A stretch of DNA of 64,000 bases, from positions 62,001-126,000 of the IMG/VR virus record IMGVR_UViG_3300042895_001344; one strand, 5' to 3'. The notes under the pieces are model-generated. The model saw only the letters and a list, made by a program, of their open reading frames with translations, was not told the origin of the DNA and ran no database searches. Position numbers and translations under genes: made by a program. Source of the DNA: a virus. Each line of letters starts with the position of its first letter. The first letter of the stretch is position 1. Shown piece by piece: positions 31,174-41,333 of this stretch.

Positions 31174-31782
31174 TTAAGATGTTTGTTTGTTCATGTTAAC
31201 ATAACCAATAACGCAACATGCCGCATCGGCCATGTCATAATTTTCTTTTTTAAGATTACCCGTTTTACCGTATAACCAATTGATATCAGGACATACATTA
31301 TTAACGTGTTCCCAAATGACGTGTTTCTTATCAATATCTCTTGGGTATCCACCAAATAAAACGTTACGTCCTTTATCATTTGGACCAACCAAATCAGGGA
31401 AAGCAAATTTTCTTGAGTTATACGTGGAAATAAATGTTGGTAATACTCCTAGCACATCATAACAGTTCTTAAGTATCAATGTATTATAACGTAATAATGT
31501 TCCTATAGTATAAATGTTATTTGACTGCAACAATGGTTCTTCAATAATAACACGAAGAATTCCCATGTCTTTATAACTTTCCAAATGTTTTTTAAATGCG
31601 TCGGCCTTTTTAATTAATTCCTCAATCTTATCTTCTGGTTGTGGTTTAATTTTTGGTGAAAAATGTGTTAGTTCTAATAATTTAGAACCCGTCATATCAA
31701 ATAAAGCAAAGCCGATCGTCTTCGTGGAAATATCAAGACCGAGAATCTTTGGTTTGTTTTTGAAATTAATATCTATACTCAT
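31174..31782 (-). CDS. RuvC-like Holliday junction resolvase
   Basis: A 202-residue RNase H-fold nuclease. ILGLDISTKTIGFALFD (~13-29) gives the first acidic residue D17; VIIEEPLL gives E81; NYDMADAACCVIGYV gives D183 and D186 of the final cluster. This is the D-E-D-D arrangement of RuvC. It would resolve branched recombination intermediates before packaging, the job of T4 endonuclease VII by another fold. It follows the tail genes by ~40 bases and is separated from the primase by the candidate small RNA and terminator. Confidence 0.8.
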   Translation of the reverse strand: MSIDINFKNKPKILGLDISTKTIGFALFDMTGSKLLELTHFSPKIKPQPEDKIEELIKKADAFKKHLESYKDMGILRVIIEEPLLQSNNIYTIGTLLRYNTLILKNCYDVLGVLPTFISTYNSRKFAFPDLVGPNDKGRNVLFGGYPRDIDKKHVIWEHVNNVCPDINWLYGKTGNLKKENYDMADAACCVIGYVNMNKQTS

Positions 31783-31821
31783 AGAGTAAAAATTAAATCA
31801 AATTAACTGAATAGTAAAGCT

Positions 31822-33936
31822 TTAGAAATCTAATTTAATTGCGAAAACTTGAGTTCCTGTTCTTTTAATTGGTGTAGATGTTTTAGCAATCACTAACGGT
31901 TCTTTTAATGAATCTAATAATGCGACTTCGGTAATATATGTGGGAGTTGTTCCGGTTGTTGGATATGTTGGGTTTTGTGATGTTAAGAATTGAGTAGATG
32001 GTAAGTTTATTAACATATTCATTTCTTCAATATCGGTTGCTCTTACTAATCTAATACTGCCAGGGAACGGTTGTTCGTCACCAAATTGTGGTTGTGTTGT
32101 TGATCCCGTTGTATTCCACAAATAATCAGTTGTTACATCTGACATATGGTCTTCTAAATCAAAAGACGTTCCACCAGTGTAATCACTTTTTGTAATTGTA
32201 AACGTATAGTTAACCAAATTTGTTGGATCAATATATCCACTAGTATATCCTGATATCTTTGATGTTATATCAATTTTTATCCATTTGGAAGTAGTTGGTG
32301 TTGTTCCTGTTTGTACTAAGGCGTAAAATTTATTAGCAATAAATCCGTCTTTAATACCGCTTGGGGTAGTGTACATATTTGGAAATGCTCCTGTATTAAA
32401 TTTAAATGTTAATTGTGAAGGGGTTCCGTTCCCTGTTATTTTATTAAAATAATTGCATGGTAATGCATTTAATGTAGATCCACTAGTACTTGTATCTCCA
32501 AACATATATGTAAACCAAACAGTATCTCCTGTGGTTGGTAGTAAGGAATTAATTGCCGTTCCGTCACTTGGTACCGATCCCAATTTAGGTGATGGTAATG
32601 TATATCGTCTATTAGATCTATAATCTAACATCGCCACCAACTCTTGATCGTCGAATACAACTATTTTGTTATTAATAAAAACTTTACCTACTTTATTAGT
32701 TTGTTCGTCTAACAAATATCTAAATTTTAATTCAAATCTAGACCCTGTTGTTCCTGAAAATGGTTTAATGTAATAATCAACAGTGTCCATTGTAAATAAC
32801 GCACCTAATGTTATTCCTGTATTTCTATGATAATTAATAAATGGTATGTAAATTTCAAAATAGTCACTATCAGTTTTATTATAGTCTCTATCATCTGTAT
32901 CTAAATCACCAAATAATGTAATACTTTCACCTGTAGTTCCCGTTAATGAACTTATATAATCATCATATTTAAAAAATCTTTCAGGATCATTTGTAACATC
33001 TCCAAGTTCAGAATAATGTATAATTGCAATACACCTTTGTTCTGACGGTAAAACTTCAACTAATTCATCGAATGAATTTTTAAATGTAGTTCCTGTTATA
33101 GTTGTTCCTACAAAATTTGTAAATGTTTGTCCTGATTTTGTATATCCTAATAATTGTTTTGTTGAAACATATTGATTACTATTATAACCACTTAAACTTT
33201 CATCTAAATCATTTGTTGGGTAATCTGCCCCGATTGGTTTGTCCGACCATACTGTATTTAATCTCCATGAATTAAGTTGTTGTGTATAATCAATTGGGTT
33301 AAATATGTCAGTTGTTGGTGATTCGTCGAAATATTCATTTAATACTACTTGTACATTACCTGTTAGTCCTGTTAAATTAGGGAGTTTACGATCTAGTGTT
33401 AATGTATTATCTGTTTTTGATACTACCTTATAGATCATACTATTTGTTTGTCCCGTAATTGTTGTACTTGAAAAACCATCTAAAACTACTGTTATAAAAT
33501 CATTTGGTTTAAAATTCGTACCATCCACCACAACCAGACTTGTTGTTCCACTTAGTTTACTATATGTTAATGGTTGTGGTGTTGTTTTTACTGTTGGTGC
33601 GGTTGAATACATAGATACAAATCCAGCACTACCCATTTCATTTCTTAAAGTTGTAGTTGAACTATTACTAATTGGTGTTCCGTATGTTGTTGAAGTTAGG
33701 GTATCACTACCTAAAGAATACGGATATTTAACACCTGATTCATTATCAAATGGAGCAAAAACTTTTTGTTGTCCTGTTGTTCCTGTTAAACCACTAAAAA
33801 TTGTATCGTAATCAAATTCAGAATCTCCTATTTGAAAGAATTCAATATTGAAAGTACCTTTGGCAATAGCCTTTCTACCCTCGTTTGTTATTCGGGCCGT
33901 TAAATATTCCGCGTGATTACTGTTTAAAAAACTCAT
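31822..33936 (-). CDS. Baseplate/tail structural protein, 704 residues
   Basis: A virion protein, probably at the baseplate or fibre attachment. The conserved N-terminus HAEYLTARITNEGRKAIAKG then TFNIEFFQIGDSEFDY resembles the opening of tail-collar or fibre-attachment proteins (I-T-x-x-G-x-x-A-I-A ... G-D ... pattern). The centre is strand- and Thr-rich with many GTTG turns. The C-terminus (TYITEVALLDSLKEPLVIAK) is typical of tail-fibre-type ends. No enzymatic motif. It is the last gene of the tail block, with TATTTATA 4 bases upstream. Confidence 0.65.
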   Translation of the reverse strand: MSFLNSNHAEYLTARITNEGRKAIAKGTFNIEFFQIGDSEFDYDTIFSGLTGTTGQQKVFAPFDNESGVKYPYSLGSDTLTSTTYGTPISNSSTTTLRNEMGSAGFVSMYSTAPTVKTTPQPLTYSKLSGTTSLVVVDGTNFKPNDFITVVLDGFSSTTITGQTNSMIYKVVSKTDNTLTLDRKLPNLTGLTGNVQVVLNEYFDESPTTDIFNPIDYTQQLNSWRLNTVWSDKPIGADYPTNDLDESLSGYNSNQYVSTKQLLGYTKSGQTFTNFVGTTITGTTFKNSFDELVEVLPSEQRCIAIIHYSELGDVTNDPERFFKYDDYISSLTGTTGESITLFGDLDTDDRDYNKTDSDYFEIYIPFINYHRNTGITLGALFTMDTVDYYIKPFSGTTGSRFELKFRYLLDEQTNKVGKVFINNKIVVFDDQELVAMLDYRSNRRYTLPSPKLGSVPSDGTAINSLLPTTGDTVWFTYMFGDTSTSGSTLNALPCNYFNKITGNGTPSQLTFKFNTGAFPNMYTTPSGIKDGFIANKFYALVQTGTTPTTSKWIKIDITSKISGYTSGYIDPTNLVNYTFTITKSDYTGGTSFDLEDHMSDVTTDYLWNTTGSTTQPQFGDEQPFPGSIRLVRATDIEEMNMLINLPSTQFLTSQNPTYPTTGTTPTYITEVALLDSLKEPLVIAKTSTPIKRTGTQVFAIKLDF

Positions 33937-33940
33937 ATGT

Positions 33941-33948
33941 TATAAATA
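33941..33948 (-). promoter_or_regulatory. TATTTATA motif
   Basis: The minus strand reads AAGATATTTATAACATATGAG; the octamer is only 4 bases before the ATG at 33936. If a promoter, the mRNA would be leaderless. Confidence 0.4.
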
Positions 33949-33961
33949 TCTTTATTTTATT

Positions 33962-35281
33962 TTAATCACAAGGACAAGTTACGTTTGTAAATGATGAGAA
34001 GTATATTGCTGATGGATAGTTTGTTGCCATATAAGCACTATCTTTATTCGTGTCTATTCTTGAACAACATTCACTATTTATCGTCACAAAACTTAAATTA
34101 CCCGCACTATAATCTACATAATATATTGCTGTTAAATCACATCTCTCATACACATCATATGTTTGCGGTGTAGGAGTTGGTGGTAAAGGGGTTGAAGTTG
34201 GTGGTGCTCCTGAACAAGCTGTACAAGCTGTTTGTGCTGTTCCTGTTTGTGCCGAACCATCTCTCATAAATTCTCTTTCATCCGTACCATCAGAAACCCA
34301 AAACGTGTCATTAACTATCATATCACCATATACGTTACCATACATTGTGGAAGATAAACCTTTTACTTTTGTTAAATTACATAAAGACGTACCTACAACC
34401 GTAATATTAACATTACTATATTCACCACCAGTACATGCTGTTGGTCCGTTAACTAAACTAACATAACCACTAAACGTAGTTTCAAATGGAGTTGGTTGTG
34501 GTGTTGCAGTTGCCGGTAAAGGAGTTGGTGTTGTAGGACAACTACAAGATGTTGCACTATAATTTATAAATGAAATAGTTGCACCAACTTGGGATAATGA
34601 ACCATATTGCAAACAATCGTTTATTACTTGTGGTCCAATACCAAATGTTAAATAAATTGTCTCACCGCAACAATCAATATATCTAATATCACCAGCACTA
34701 TCAACTTCAAATCCTACAGATATTACACACTCAGGTGTTGGGGTTGGGGTTACAGTTGCCGGTAATGGGGTTACAGTTGCCGGTAATGGGGTTACAGTTG
34801 CTGGTAATGGGGTTACAGTTGCTGGTAATGGGGTTACAGTTGCTGGTAATGGGGTTACTGTTGCCGGTAATGGTGTTACTGTTGGTGTATTTGTGGGAGT
34901 TGCCGTTGGTACAACTGTTGGTGTGGGAGTTGGTGTGGGAGTTGGTGTAGTCGGCATTCTTATTGTTAAATTATTATAATCAACACATTCAACACATATA
35001 ACAGGGTCACCATCTTTTCCATTAAATTCTGATGGTACCACTCTAATTGTTTTTATTCCCTCCGGAACAACTACATATGTACCATTTAAACTTGATCTTG
35101 GAATATTGGAATATCCAACTAAAGGAAAATATTTTGACGAGTCAGATCCTGAAAGGGATCCTGTACATAAAGATCCTGAATTATTAGTACAATCATCTAA
35201 ACTACCTGTACAAGCATATAAATCAACATTTAATATTGATACACCTAAAGTAAATCCTGTTAATCGTATTGTATATGACAT
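33962..35281 (-). CDS. Thr-Pro-linked multidomain tail protein, 439 residues
   Basis: A structural protein built as a chain. An N-terminal domain (MSYTIRLTGFTLGVSILNVD to ~105, Cys-rich) is joined by a Thr-Pro/Leu-Pro linker (~111-183, seven-residue PLPATVT repeats) to module A (~185-248, with GEIRY-type strand and FGIGPQVINDC), linker, module B (~272-356, GYVSLVNGPTAC ... CTAC), linker, and module D (~375-439, Cys-rich). Modules A and B have close copies in other tail genes of this window. Many cysteines suggest disulfides or metal sites. Likely an adhesin or decoration protein of the tail tip. TATTTATA lies 5 bases upstream; a terminator lies beyond. Confidence 0.7.
   Translation of the reverse strand: MSYTIRLTGFTLGVSILNVDLYACTGSLDDCTNNSGSLCTGSLSGSDSSKYFPLVGYSNIPRSSLNGTYVVVPEGIKTIRVVPSEFNGKDGDPVICVECVDYNNLTIRMPTTPTPTPTPTPTVVPTATPTNTPTVTPLPATVTPLPATVTPLPATVTPLPATVTPLPATVTPLPATVTPTPTPECVISVGFEVDSAGDIRYIDCCGETIYLTFGIGPQVINDCLQYGSLSQVGATISFINYSATSCSCPTTPTPLPATATPQPTPFETTFSGYVSLVNGPTACTGGEYSNVNITVVGTSLCNLTKVKGLSSTMYGNVYGDMIVNDTFWVSDGTDEREFMRDGSAQTGTAQTACTACSGAPPTSTPLPPTPTPQTYDVYERCDLTAIYYVDYSAGNLSFVTINSECCSRIDTNKDSAYMATNYPSAIYFSSFTNVTCPCD
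34214..34468 (-). repeat. Module B, copy 1
   Basis: Encodes ~85 residues (GYVSLVNGPTACTGGEY ... FWVSDG ... RDGS ... CTAC) of the 439-residue protein. It is paralogous to the segment at 36405-36670 of the 1787-residue gene ([17 protein letters not shown] ... FWLSEG ... KSGS ... CVSC). Conserved: the Y-I/V-S-L opening, A-C-x-G-G, F-W-V/L-S-x-G and a final C-x-x-C. Confidence 0.7.
34538..34729 (-). repeat. Module A, copy 1
   Basis: Encodes ~64 residues (CVISVGFEVDSAGDIRYIDC ... FGIGPQVINDCLQYGSLS). It is paralogous to 44139-44324 in the 601-residue gene. The block TFGIGPQVINDC is identical in both copies, and the first Cys-rich strand is closely similar. Confidence 0.8.
34747..34880 (-). repeat. 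21-bp tandem repeat, Leu-Pro-Ala-Thr linker
   Basis: About six copies of a 21-base unit (plus strand ggtaatggggttacagttgc plus one base), coding PLPATVT heptapeptides. Units differ at only a few positions, so this is an active or recent tandem expansion. A second array with the same peptide lies at 36690-36770. Confidence 0.88.
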
Positions 35282-35286
35282 ATTTC

Positions 35287-35294
35287 TATAAATA
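35287..35294 (-). promoter_or_regulatory. TATTTATA motif
   Basis: Octamer on the minus strand, 5 bases before the ATG at 35281 and about 20 bases after the terminator at 35317-35342. Confidence 0.4.
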
Positions 35295-35316
35295 GTATTA
35301 TATACAATTTAAACAA

Positions 35317-35342
35317 AAAACCCCTTAAAATAAAGGGGTTTT
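35317..35342 (-). terminator. Rho-independent terminator
   Basis: AAAACCCCTT and AAGGGGTTTT arms around a 6-base loop, followed by a T-rich tract on the minus strand. It ends the unit containing the 185-residue gene and precedes a TATTTATA motif that would start the next one. Confidence 0.8.
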
Positions 35343-35364
35343 AATATTGTTTTGTTTTTAAATT

Positions 35365-35922
35365 TTATGTTGAGCAAACATTAATGTTCGTTACAAATCC
35401 ACTTGCTGAAATTTGTCCTGTATATGTTGCAAATCCACCGGTTCTATAATAAGCGTGATATTCATCCTCTCCACCATAACCACTTGTTAAACCAGCATCA
35501 GTAAAGAATTGTTCTACATTGGCTGCATTATTTGTTGCTGCAAATACTTCAGTTAAGGGACTTTGAGGTTCTCCACCACTACCAGTAATAGCAGCACAAG
35601 CCTGTCCAATATTCGATTGTGTAACTGATGTTCCTAATTGATATGAATATGATGTTACTACAGGTGTTGGACTCGGAGTAGGTGTTGGGGTTGCGGTTTC
35701 CGGCGGCCACGGGATTGTATTAGTACAAGTACCTGTACTTGCAATTGTTCCCCCTGTTATAGCATCATTAATACCGGTAATTGTATGACCTGTTGTTAAT
35801 TGGGCTTTTGTAATACCAGAGGCTAATTCTGATACAACGTTAGCATTTGTTGTTCCTGAAATATTAAACGGACCCGCCGAAGTTCCTGACGATCCCGATG
35901 TTAATGTAAATGTTACTGTCAT
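35365..35922 (-). CDS. Thr-Pro-linked tail protein with module C, 185 residues
   Basis: A two-domain structural protein. The N-terminal ~75 residues (MTVTFTLTSGSSGTSAGPFN) are strand-like and Gly/Thr-rich. A short [15 protein letters not shown] linker follows. The C-terminal ~95 residues, module C (TSYSYQLGTSVTQSNIGQAC ... NVEQFF ... YGGEDEYHAYY ... NINVC), are clearly homologous to the C-terminus of the 1787-residue neighbour. The gene looks like a detached copy of that domain. TATTTATA lies 16 bases upstream and a terminator follows it. Likely a tail-tip or decoration protein. Confidence 0.68.
   Translation of the reverse strand: MTVTFTLTSGSSGTSAGPFNISGTTNANVVSELASGITKAQLTTGHTITGINDAITGGTIASTGTCTNTIPWPPETATPTPTPSPTPVVTSYSYQLGTSVTQSNIGQACAAITGSGGEPQSPLTEVFAATNNAANVEQFFTDAGLTSGYGGEDEYHAYYRTGGFATYTGQISASGFVTNINVCST
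35368..35655 (-). repeat. Module C, copy 1
   Basis: C-terminal domain of the 185-residue protein. Shares the pattern TSYxYQLGxSxTxS ... AC ... NVEQFFxD ... Y-x-GExExHA ... Y-x-G-x-IS-x-x-G-x-V-x-N ... C with the C-terminus of the adjacent 1787-residue protein (35973-36245). Confidence 0.78.
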
Positions 35923-35938
35923 ATTATTTGTTTCTTTT

Positions 35939-35946
35939 TATAAATA
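35939..35946 (-). promoter_or_regulatory. TATTTATA motif
   Basis: The minus strand reads CAGATATTTATAAAAAG, 16 bases before the ATG at 35922, in the 47-base gap after the giant tail gene. Confidence 0.45.
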
Positions 35947-35969
35947 TCTGTTTATTTTGTTTTATTTTA

Positions 35970-38900
35970 TTAAGGTGCTTCTGCACAGAATGATTTATTG
36001 GATACTATTCCGGTATACGAAATGTTTCCTGAATATGGTGTGGCTCCTACACTATTTAAAGAAAACGCATGTGTTTCGTTCTCACCAGTATAAGTAGTTA
36101 CTAAATTAGGATCTAAAAAGAATTGTTCTACATTAAATGGTTGATCTGCTGTTGCATATACTGTAGTGTAGAAATCCATACCGAAATTATCACAAGCCAT
36201 ACTCGATGATGTATAAGATGGTCCTAATTGATAAGCATATGATGTTGCAGGTGGTGGTGTATTAGTTGGTGTTGGTGTTGCCTCCTCCGGTACAGGTGTT
36301 GCTGTTGCTGGTAATGGTGTTGCGGGTATTGGTGTTGCTGTTGCTGGTAATGGTGTCGCCGTTGCCGGTACAGGTGTTGCCGTTGCAGGTAATGGCGTTG
36401 GTGTTGGACAACTTACACAACCCTCTTGTGGATAAGCTCTATTTGTTGATCCCGATTTTTGATAATATCTTGATTGTCCGAATCCTTCACTTAACCAAAA
36501 ATACCCGTTTGGATCGATTTCTGCTTGAATAATACCACCTTCTATATAACTATTTGCGTCACACATTGTTCCATAAAATCCATTAAATTGGTATGCAAAA
36601 TATGGTGTAAAACTTCCACCATTACATGCATCATAACCACTATCTAAACTAATATAAGCGGTAAACGATGTTGCAGGTATTGGTGTTGCTGTTGCTGGTA
36701 ATGGTGTCACAGTTGCTGGTAATGGTGTCACAGTTGCTGGTAATGGTGTCACAGTTGCTGGTAATGGTGTTGGTGTATTAGTTGCAGGTTGAGCACATAA
36801 TGAACTACAACTTGTAACACCTAATGCAAACATAGTTGTTAATAAAGCAATCTGTGGAGTTGTTGAATTAACGACCTGAAATATATAACCTGTTTCAGGG
36901 TCTAATCTAAACCTTGCGTTTAACACTAATTCTATATCATTAGCAATAACAATAGTTTCAACATATTCACAACTACCATTTTGTAAACATTGATATCTAT
37001 CCGCCTCATAATAGAAATTAGGGTCAGGTGTTGGTGTTACTGTTGGTACATTAGTTGGTATATTGGTTGGTATATTGGTTGGTATATTGGTTGGTACGTT
37101 AGTTGGTATATTGGTTGGTTCTGGTGTATTAGTTGGAACCGCCGTTGGTATTGCCGTTGGTACGTTAGTTGGTACATTAGTTGGTATATTGGTTGGTATA
37201 TTGGTTGGTACTGCTGTTGGTACGTTAGTTGGTAATGGTGTTGGTGTGCTGTAGATAACATCAACATCAACATTAAAGTTACAATCTGGCGTTGGAGTTG
37301 GAGTTGGTGTTGTAGTGTTAGTAGGTGTTGGGGTTGGTGTATTTGTTGCTGGTAATGGTGTAGGGGTTGGTGTATTTGTTGCGGATTCCGGTAATGGTGT
37401 TGGAGTATTTGTATTTGTTGGTGTAGGAGTTGGTGTACTATAGATAACATCAACATCAACATTAAAATTACAATCTGGTGTTGGAGTTGCGGTATTTGTT
37501 GGTGTTGGAGTTGCGGTATTTGTTGGTGTTGGAGTTGGGGTACTATAGATAACATCAACATCAACATTAAAATTACAATCTGGTGTTGGTGTAGGTGTTG
37601 CAGTGTTAGTAGGTGTAGGAGTTGGTGTACTATATACGACTAAGACATCAACATTAAAGTTACAATCTGGTGTTGGGGTTGGTGTTGCAGTGGATGTTGG
37701 GGTTGGTGTTGGGGTACTATAAAATATTTCTACGTCAACAGCAAACTCACAATTTGGTGTGGCTGTTGGGGTTGGTGTTGGAGTTGGAGTGCTAGTAACA
37801 ACTAAAACATCGACTAAGAAATTACAATTTGGTGTTGGGGTTGGAGTAGGTGTTGGGGTGCTAGTAACAACTAAAACATCGACTAAGAAATTACAATTTG
37901 GTGTTGGGGTTGGAGTAGGTGTATTTGTTGCAGGTGATGCAGTTACTGTTGGTGTTGGGGTGGAAGGTAATGGTGTTGCAGTTGCAGGTAATGGTGTTGG
38001 TGTTGGTGAAGGAGTTGTGGTAGGTGTTGCGGTTGGTGTTGGTGTGTTTGTTGGAGTTGGTGTTGGTCCTGGCTCATATATCGCTAATCCTCCACTAAAT
38101 CTACAATCTTTTACATCATTTTGACCAATTGACACATATCCATAATCTAAATAATTTTTTACTGTACAATCATTTGGGCCATATTTGTAAGACGTAAATT
38201 TAATTTTTTCACGTCCTTCATTATCTATGAAAATTTCATATGATAGTATTTTTTGTTTTGTTGTTCCCGTAATTGATGAATTACCAATTTCAGTTCCATA
38301 TTGTGTATTTTTACCTTCTCCATCTATAGTTGATCCAGAATAGGTGTTAATATATGTAATTGTATTTTGTATCGCCCTTTTCCACAATATTTTTAATTGT
38401 GTGTCGTATGATAAATCATTATAATCTACAAGATCATTAGTGGTACCTCCACTATATAAATTAATACTAACACCATCCGTTGTTATAGTATTGTCATTAT
38501 TAATTATTGTTGTTCCAGTTAATGAGGTGGCACCACTTATTAAAACATATGTACATCCCGTTACATTTGTATTCCAAGTATCTGTCTTCCAAGTACCTGT
38601 AGTTTCATAAAGACGAGTATATATTGTACCTGATGTTGGATTACTTGTATTATTGTTTGAACTTTTTAATACTCTAAAATTAATACTTTCTGAATCGTAA
38701 ATAGTATGGGTTGAACCAGATGATATAATTTCATCAAACGAATCTTTATTTAATGCAGATATATTACCTGGATCTGTCATACCAGAATAAACTTTACCGT
38801 CAATTTCAAATACCGGATAAAGTTTAACATAACCGTCAAATTTCGTTTCTCCAGATTCATCATTTTCAATACTAAATCCAAGCTCATTGTCCGCCTGTTT

Positions 38901-41333
38901 TATTAAATAACCAAAATAACTTGTATATCCTGTTGGTATTTCTAAATCAAAATTAATATGGTCTTCCGTTTCTGTAGGTTGGCATCCATATCTATATTGA
39001 TATTTTGATCTACCAAAAATATTATTTGAAATTAAATTACCTCCAGTCCATAAAGTTGTTGCAGGAATAATTTGATCAATAACACTTGTCCAATAAGGAC
39101 TCATTTTTTCAATAAACAAATTAACATCGGGAAAACTATATGGTGTGAAATCTGTATGTGATATGTAATCTTGATAGATGTCCTCTAATGTAATATAATT
39201 CTTCTTATATTTTATTAAATTAGAATTTTTAATTTGTTGATGTATCATTAAATCAACATACTCAGCAAATGTTACTCCTGTTTGTGGTGTTAAACTATTT
39301 GTACCGAATGTTGTACCTGTTGTACCAAAGTCTCTTGATTTACGATATATGTCATAATCAACCGCTTGTGCTGACGATAAATAAACTTCAATATTTTTTC
39401 TATTTAATAATAAACCAGAATTATCATTAAGATTTTCTGTTTGATTGTTATCGATAATATTTTTTAATTTATATCCTGAGTCTAATCCTGGCAATTTTCT
39501 ATAAACGTCAAAATAATCTTCACCATATGTGTATGCACTATTTTTAGTAACAATATTTTTAGTTCTTCCTGTTACCGTTGAATTATCGATATCAATCACT
39601 AATGGTGATTTATGATCTGTAGTATTATCATACCAACCAGATCCTTTTTGGAAAAAATATTCTGTTGATCCCGTAATTCCTTTAGGTAATAACGTATCTC
39701 CATTAACGGGATAATTTTCAGAATTAAATGTTGTTGTACCTGTAGTTATACCAGTATAATATCTATATGGAAGATATGTTACACCATTAATAGTTCCACC
39801 TGTTGGTAAGAATATTCCTGTTTTGTAAATTTTAGTTCCCGATATAACATCATAAATGTCACCTTTTAAATCAAATGATTTAGGTAAAGATATTACCTTG
39901 TAAACGTATTGATTAATTTTAATCATTGGTTCGGGTGCACCTAAAAATCTTAAAAAGAATTCTAAAGATTGTCTTGTACCTTTTGATTTATAAATGTAAG
40001 CCAAGTTAACTAACAACCTTCTATAAAATTCATATTCGGCATCTATTAAAGACGTTCCCGATACTAATCCAGAATATTGTTGTGATGTCTTAGTGTATAA
40101 TAATTCATCTAAACCTTTCTCATCAATTAAGTTAATTGTATCTAATCCTAAAGTATTCGCTAAATTCTTTAACAATACATCGGGTACGTTATTAATACCG
40201 TCATAACTTACATTTCTCATGTAAGCAATATTATCAATATATTTTTTTACACTATCAAAACTTTGTCCATATAATTGAAATAATGATTCGGCCTTTTTAT
40301 CGGGACTATCAAATTCAAACAATTGAGGTGATGTTAAAAACCTAACAAATAAGTTAGATTTATAATCATCAATTTCATCTGCTATGTTACTTAAATTTGT
40401 TAAATAACTATCATATTCTAAACCTGTAATTTTAATGTTCCAATCTTCCTTATCGGATAACGGCCAACTATAATTTACTGAAATTAATTCGGTTTTTGTT
40501 TCATCAAAACTATCTCTTGGAACTTTGAAACTTGAGGTGTACTTTGGAAAACTATCTCTATTTAATAAACTTTCCTCTAAATCATCTAAACCTTTAAAGA
40601 ACTCTTCAATAACACCATCATTTGGTTTAATTAATATATTTTCAGAAAACCCCGTTAAGTTACCAAATGGTTTACCACTTACCTTTAATGAAATTATATT
40701 ATCACTATTAGGTTCAATATATGAAATTACATCATAGGTTTTTCCACTTATTGAAATTAAATAATTTTTAAAAGAAGTGTAAAAATCTCTGTTTTTATTA
40801 ATTGAAGGTAATATGGTATTACTTTTCGGTGTGACCATAACAATCGAAAATGGATTGTATAGTTTACTATATTCAACTTGAAACTGAGTGGTATTACTTA
40901 TATTATCGTATGTAATATTATTAGCGGTAAAATTCGTTACTTTAATTAAACTATTAGAATCAATCAAAATAGCCGCCGGAAAATTATTAATTATATTAGT
41001 TGTCGCAACACCTAGTCTACTTTTTAATGATCCAAATAAAGATTTAGCGGCATCATTTTTAGAACCTTTAAATTTTATTTCTTTATTTTTACTTGCGGTA
41101 CCACTCGTAGTTGTACTTGAAGTTTGTCCTTTTAAATCATCTAATGTTAAAAAATTAGAAAACGGATTTGTTTTAAAATTCTTTGTATCTCTTTGTATTA
41201 CCTCACTATCTAACGCAAAGTTCGTATTAGTCAACTGACCGGTACCCGTGGTAATTTGATTACCAACTAGGTTGTCACTGAATGTATCGGCACCACTTGC
41301 AGCTTGACTTGGAATTTTACGTAATTTTGCCAT
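35970..41333 (-). CDS. Giant baseplate protein with gpI-like region and modular Thr-Pro tail
   Basis: A 1787-residue structural protein. After ~330 residues the text [20 protein letters not shown] and later [20 protein letters not shown] then [13 protein letters not shown] match the core of phage tail protein I / T4 gp7-type baseplate wedge proteins (K-G-T-x-x-S-L-E-x-x-L-R). From ~1090 it becomes a chain of short cysteine modules (seven x-C-x-F-x-V-D-V copies) and Thr-Pro linkers, then module B, linkers and a C-terminal module C. The N-terminal part is likely built into the baseplate, with the C-terminal chain projecting. It overlaps the upstream gene by one base (TAATG). Confidence 0.72.
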   Translation of the reverse strand: MAKLRKIPSQAASGADTFSDNLVGNQITTGTGQLTNTNFALDSEVIQRDTKNFKTNPFSNFLTLDDLKGQTSSTTTSGTASKNKEIKFKGSKNDAAKSLFGSLKSRLGVATTNIINNFPAAILIDSNSLIKVTNFTANNITYDNISNTTQFQVEYSKLYNPFSIVMVTPKSNTILPSINKNRDFYTSFKNYLISISGKTYDVISYIEPNSDNIISLKVSGKPFGNLTGFSENILIKPNDGVIEEFFKGLDDLEESLLNRDSFPKYTSSFKVPRDSFDETKTELISVNYSWPLSDKEDWNIKITGLEYDSYLTNLSNIADEIDDYKSNLFVRFLTSPQLFEFDSPDKKAESLFQLYGQSFDSVKKYIDNIAYMRNVSYDGINNVPDVLLKNLANTLGLDTINLIDEKGLDELLYTKTSQQYSGLVSGTSLIDAEYEFYRRLLVNLAYIYKSKGTRQSLEFFLRFLGAPEPMIKINQYVYKVISLPKSFDLKGDIYDVISGTKIYKTGIFLPTGGTINGVTYLPYRYYTGITTGTTTFNSENYPVNGDTLLPKGITGSTEYFFQKGSGWYDNTTDHKSPLVIDIDNSTVTGRTKNIVTKNSAYTYGEDYFDVYRKLPGLDSGYKLKNIIDNNQTENLNDNSGLLLNRKNIEVYLSSAQAVDYDIYRKSRDFGTTGTTFGTNSLTPQTGVTFAEYVDLMIHQQIKNSNLIKYKKNYITLEDIYQDYISHTDFTPYSFPDVNLFIEKMSPYWTSVIDQIIPATTLWTGGNLISNNIFGRSKYQYRYGCQPTETEDHINFDLEIPTGYTSYFGYLIKQADNELGFSIENDESGETKFDGYVKLYPVFEIDGKVYSGMTDPGNISALNKDSFDEIISSGSTHTIYDSESINFRVLKSSNNNTSNPTSGTIYTRLYETTGTWKTDTWNTNVTGCTYVLISGATSLTGTTIINNDNTITTDGVSINLYSGGTTNDLVDYNDLSYDTQLKILWKRAIQNTITYINTYSGSTIDGEGKNTQYGTEIGNSSITGTTKQKILSYEIFIDNEGREKIKFTSYKYGPNDCTVKNYLDYGYVSIGQNDVKDCRFSGGLAIYEPGPTPTPTNTPTPTATPTTTPSPTPTPLPATATPLPSTPTPTVTASPATNTPTPTPTPNCNFLVDVLVVTSTPTPTPTPTPNCNFLVDVLVVTSTPTPTPTPTATPNCEFAVDVEIFYSTPTPTPTSTATPTPTPDCNFNVDVLVVYSTPTPTPTNTATPTPTPDCNFNVDVDVIYSTPTPTPTNTATPTPTNTATPTPDCNFNVDVDVIYSTPTPTPTNTNTPTPLPESATNTPTPTPLPATNTPTPTPTNTTTPTPTPTPDCNFNVDVDVIYSTPTPLPTNVPTAVPTNIPTNIPTNVPTNVPTAIPTAVPTNTPEPTNIPTNVPTNIPTNIPTNIPTNVPTVTPTPDPNFYYEADRYQCLQNGSCEYVETIVIANDIELVLNARFRLDPETGYIFQVVNSTTPQIALLTTMFALGVTSCSSLCAQPATNTPTPLPATVTPLPATVTPLPATVTPLPATATPIPATSFTAYISLDSGYDACNGGSFTPYFAYQFNGFYGTMCDANSYIEGGIIQAEIDPNGYFWLSEGFGQSRYYQKSGSTNRAYPQEGCVSCPTPTPLPATATPVPATATPLPATATPIPATPLPATATPVPEEATPTPTNTPPPATSYAYQLGPSYTSSSMACDNFGMDFYTTVYATADQPFNVEQFFLDPNLVTTYTGENETHAFSLNSVGATPYSGNISYTGIVSNKSFCAEAP
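35973..36245 (-). repeat. Module C, copy 2
   Basis: C-terminal ~90 residues of the 1787-residue protein ([18 protein letters not shown] ... [11 protein letters not shown] ... [10 protein letters not shown] ... SNKSFC). Homologous to the C-terminus of the adjacent 185-residue protein. Confidence 0.78.
36405..36670 (-). repeat. Module B, copy 2
   Basis: ~88 residues of the 1787-residue protein ([17 protein letters not shown] ... CVSC), flanked on both sides by LPATATP-type linkers. Homologous to module B of the 439-residue protein. Confidence 0.7.
36690..36770 (-). repeat. 21-bp tandem repeat, second Leu-Pro-Ala-Thr linker
   Basis: Four copies of the unit ggtaatggtgtcacagttgc plus one base on the plus strand, coding the same PLPATVT peptide as the array at 34747-34880 but with a few different synonymous bases. 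Confidence 0.8.
37030..37235 (-). repeat. 12-bp tandem repeat, Pro-Thr-Asn/Ala linker
   Basis: Runs of ggtatattggtt and related 12-base words on the plus strand code [14 protein letters not shown] linkers of the giant baseplate protein. Several units are identical in sequence. Confidence 0.8.
37240..37850 (-). repeat. Seven cysteine modules with Thr-Pro spacers
   Basis: Seven tandem units of the form C-x-F-x-V-D-V followed by two or three strand residues and a TPTP-rich spacer: two [12 protein letters not shown], one [12 protein letters not shown], one [12 protein letters not shown] and three [12 protein letters not shown]. The DNA of several units is almost identical, showing recent duplication. 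Confidence 0.8.

Noticed and set aside
37037-37567. Minus-strand 176-residue Gln/His/Leu-rich ORF
   Set aside because: A frame-shifted reading of the Thr-Pro repeat in the giant baseplate gene; composition is an artefact of repetitive codons.
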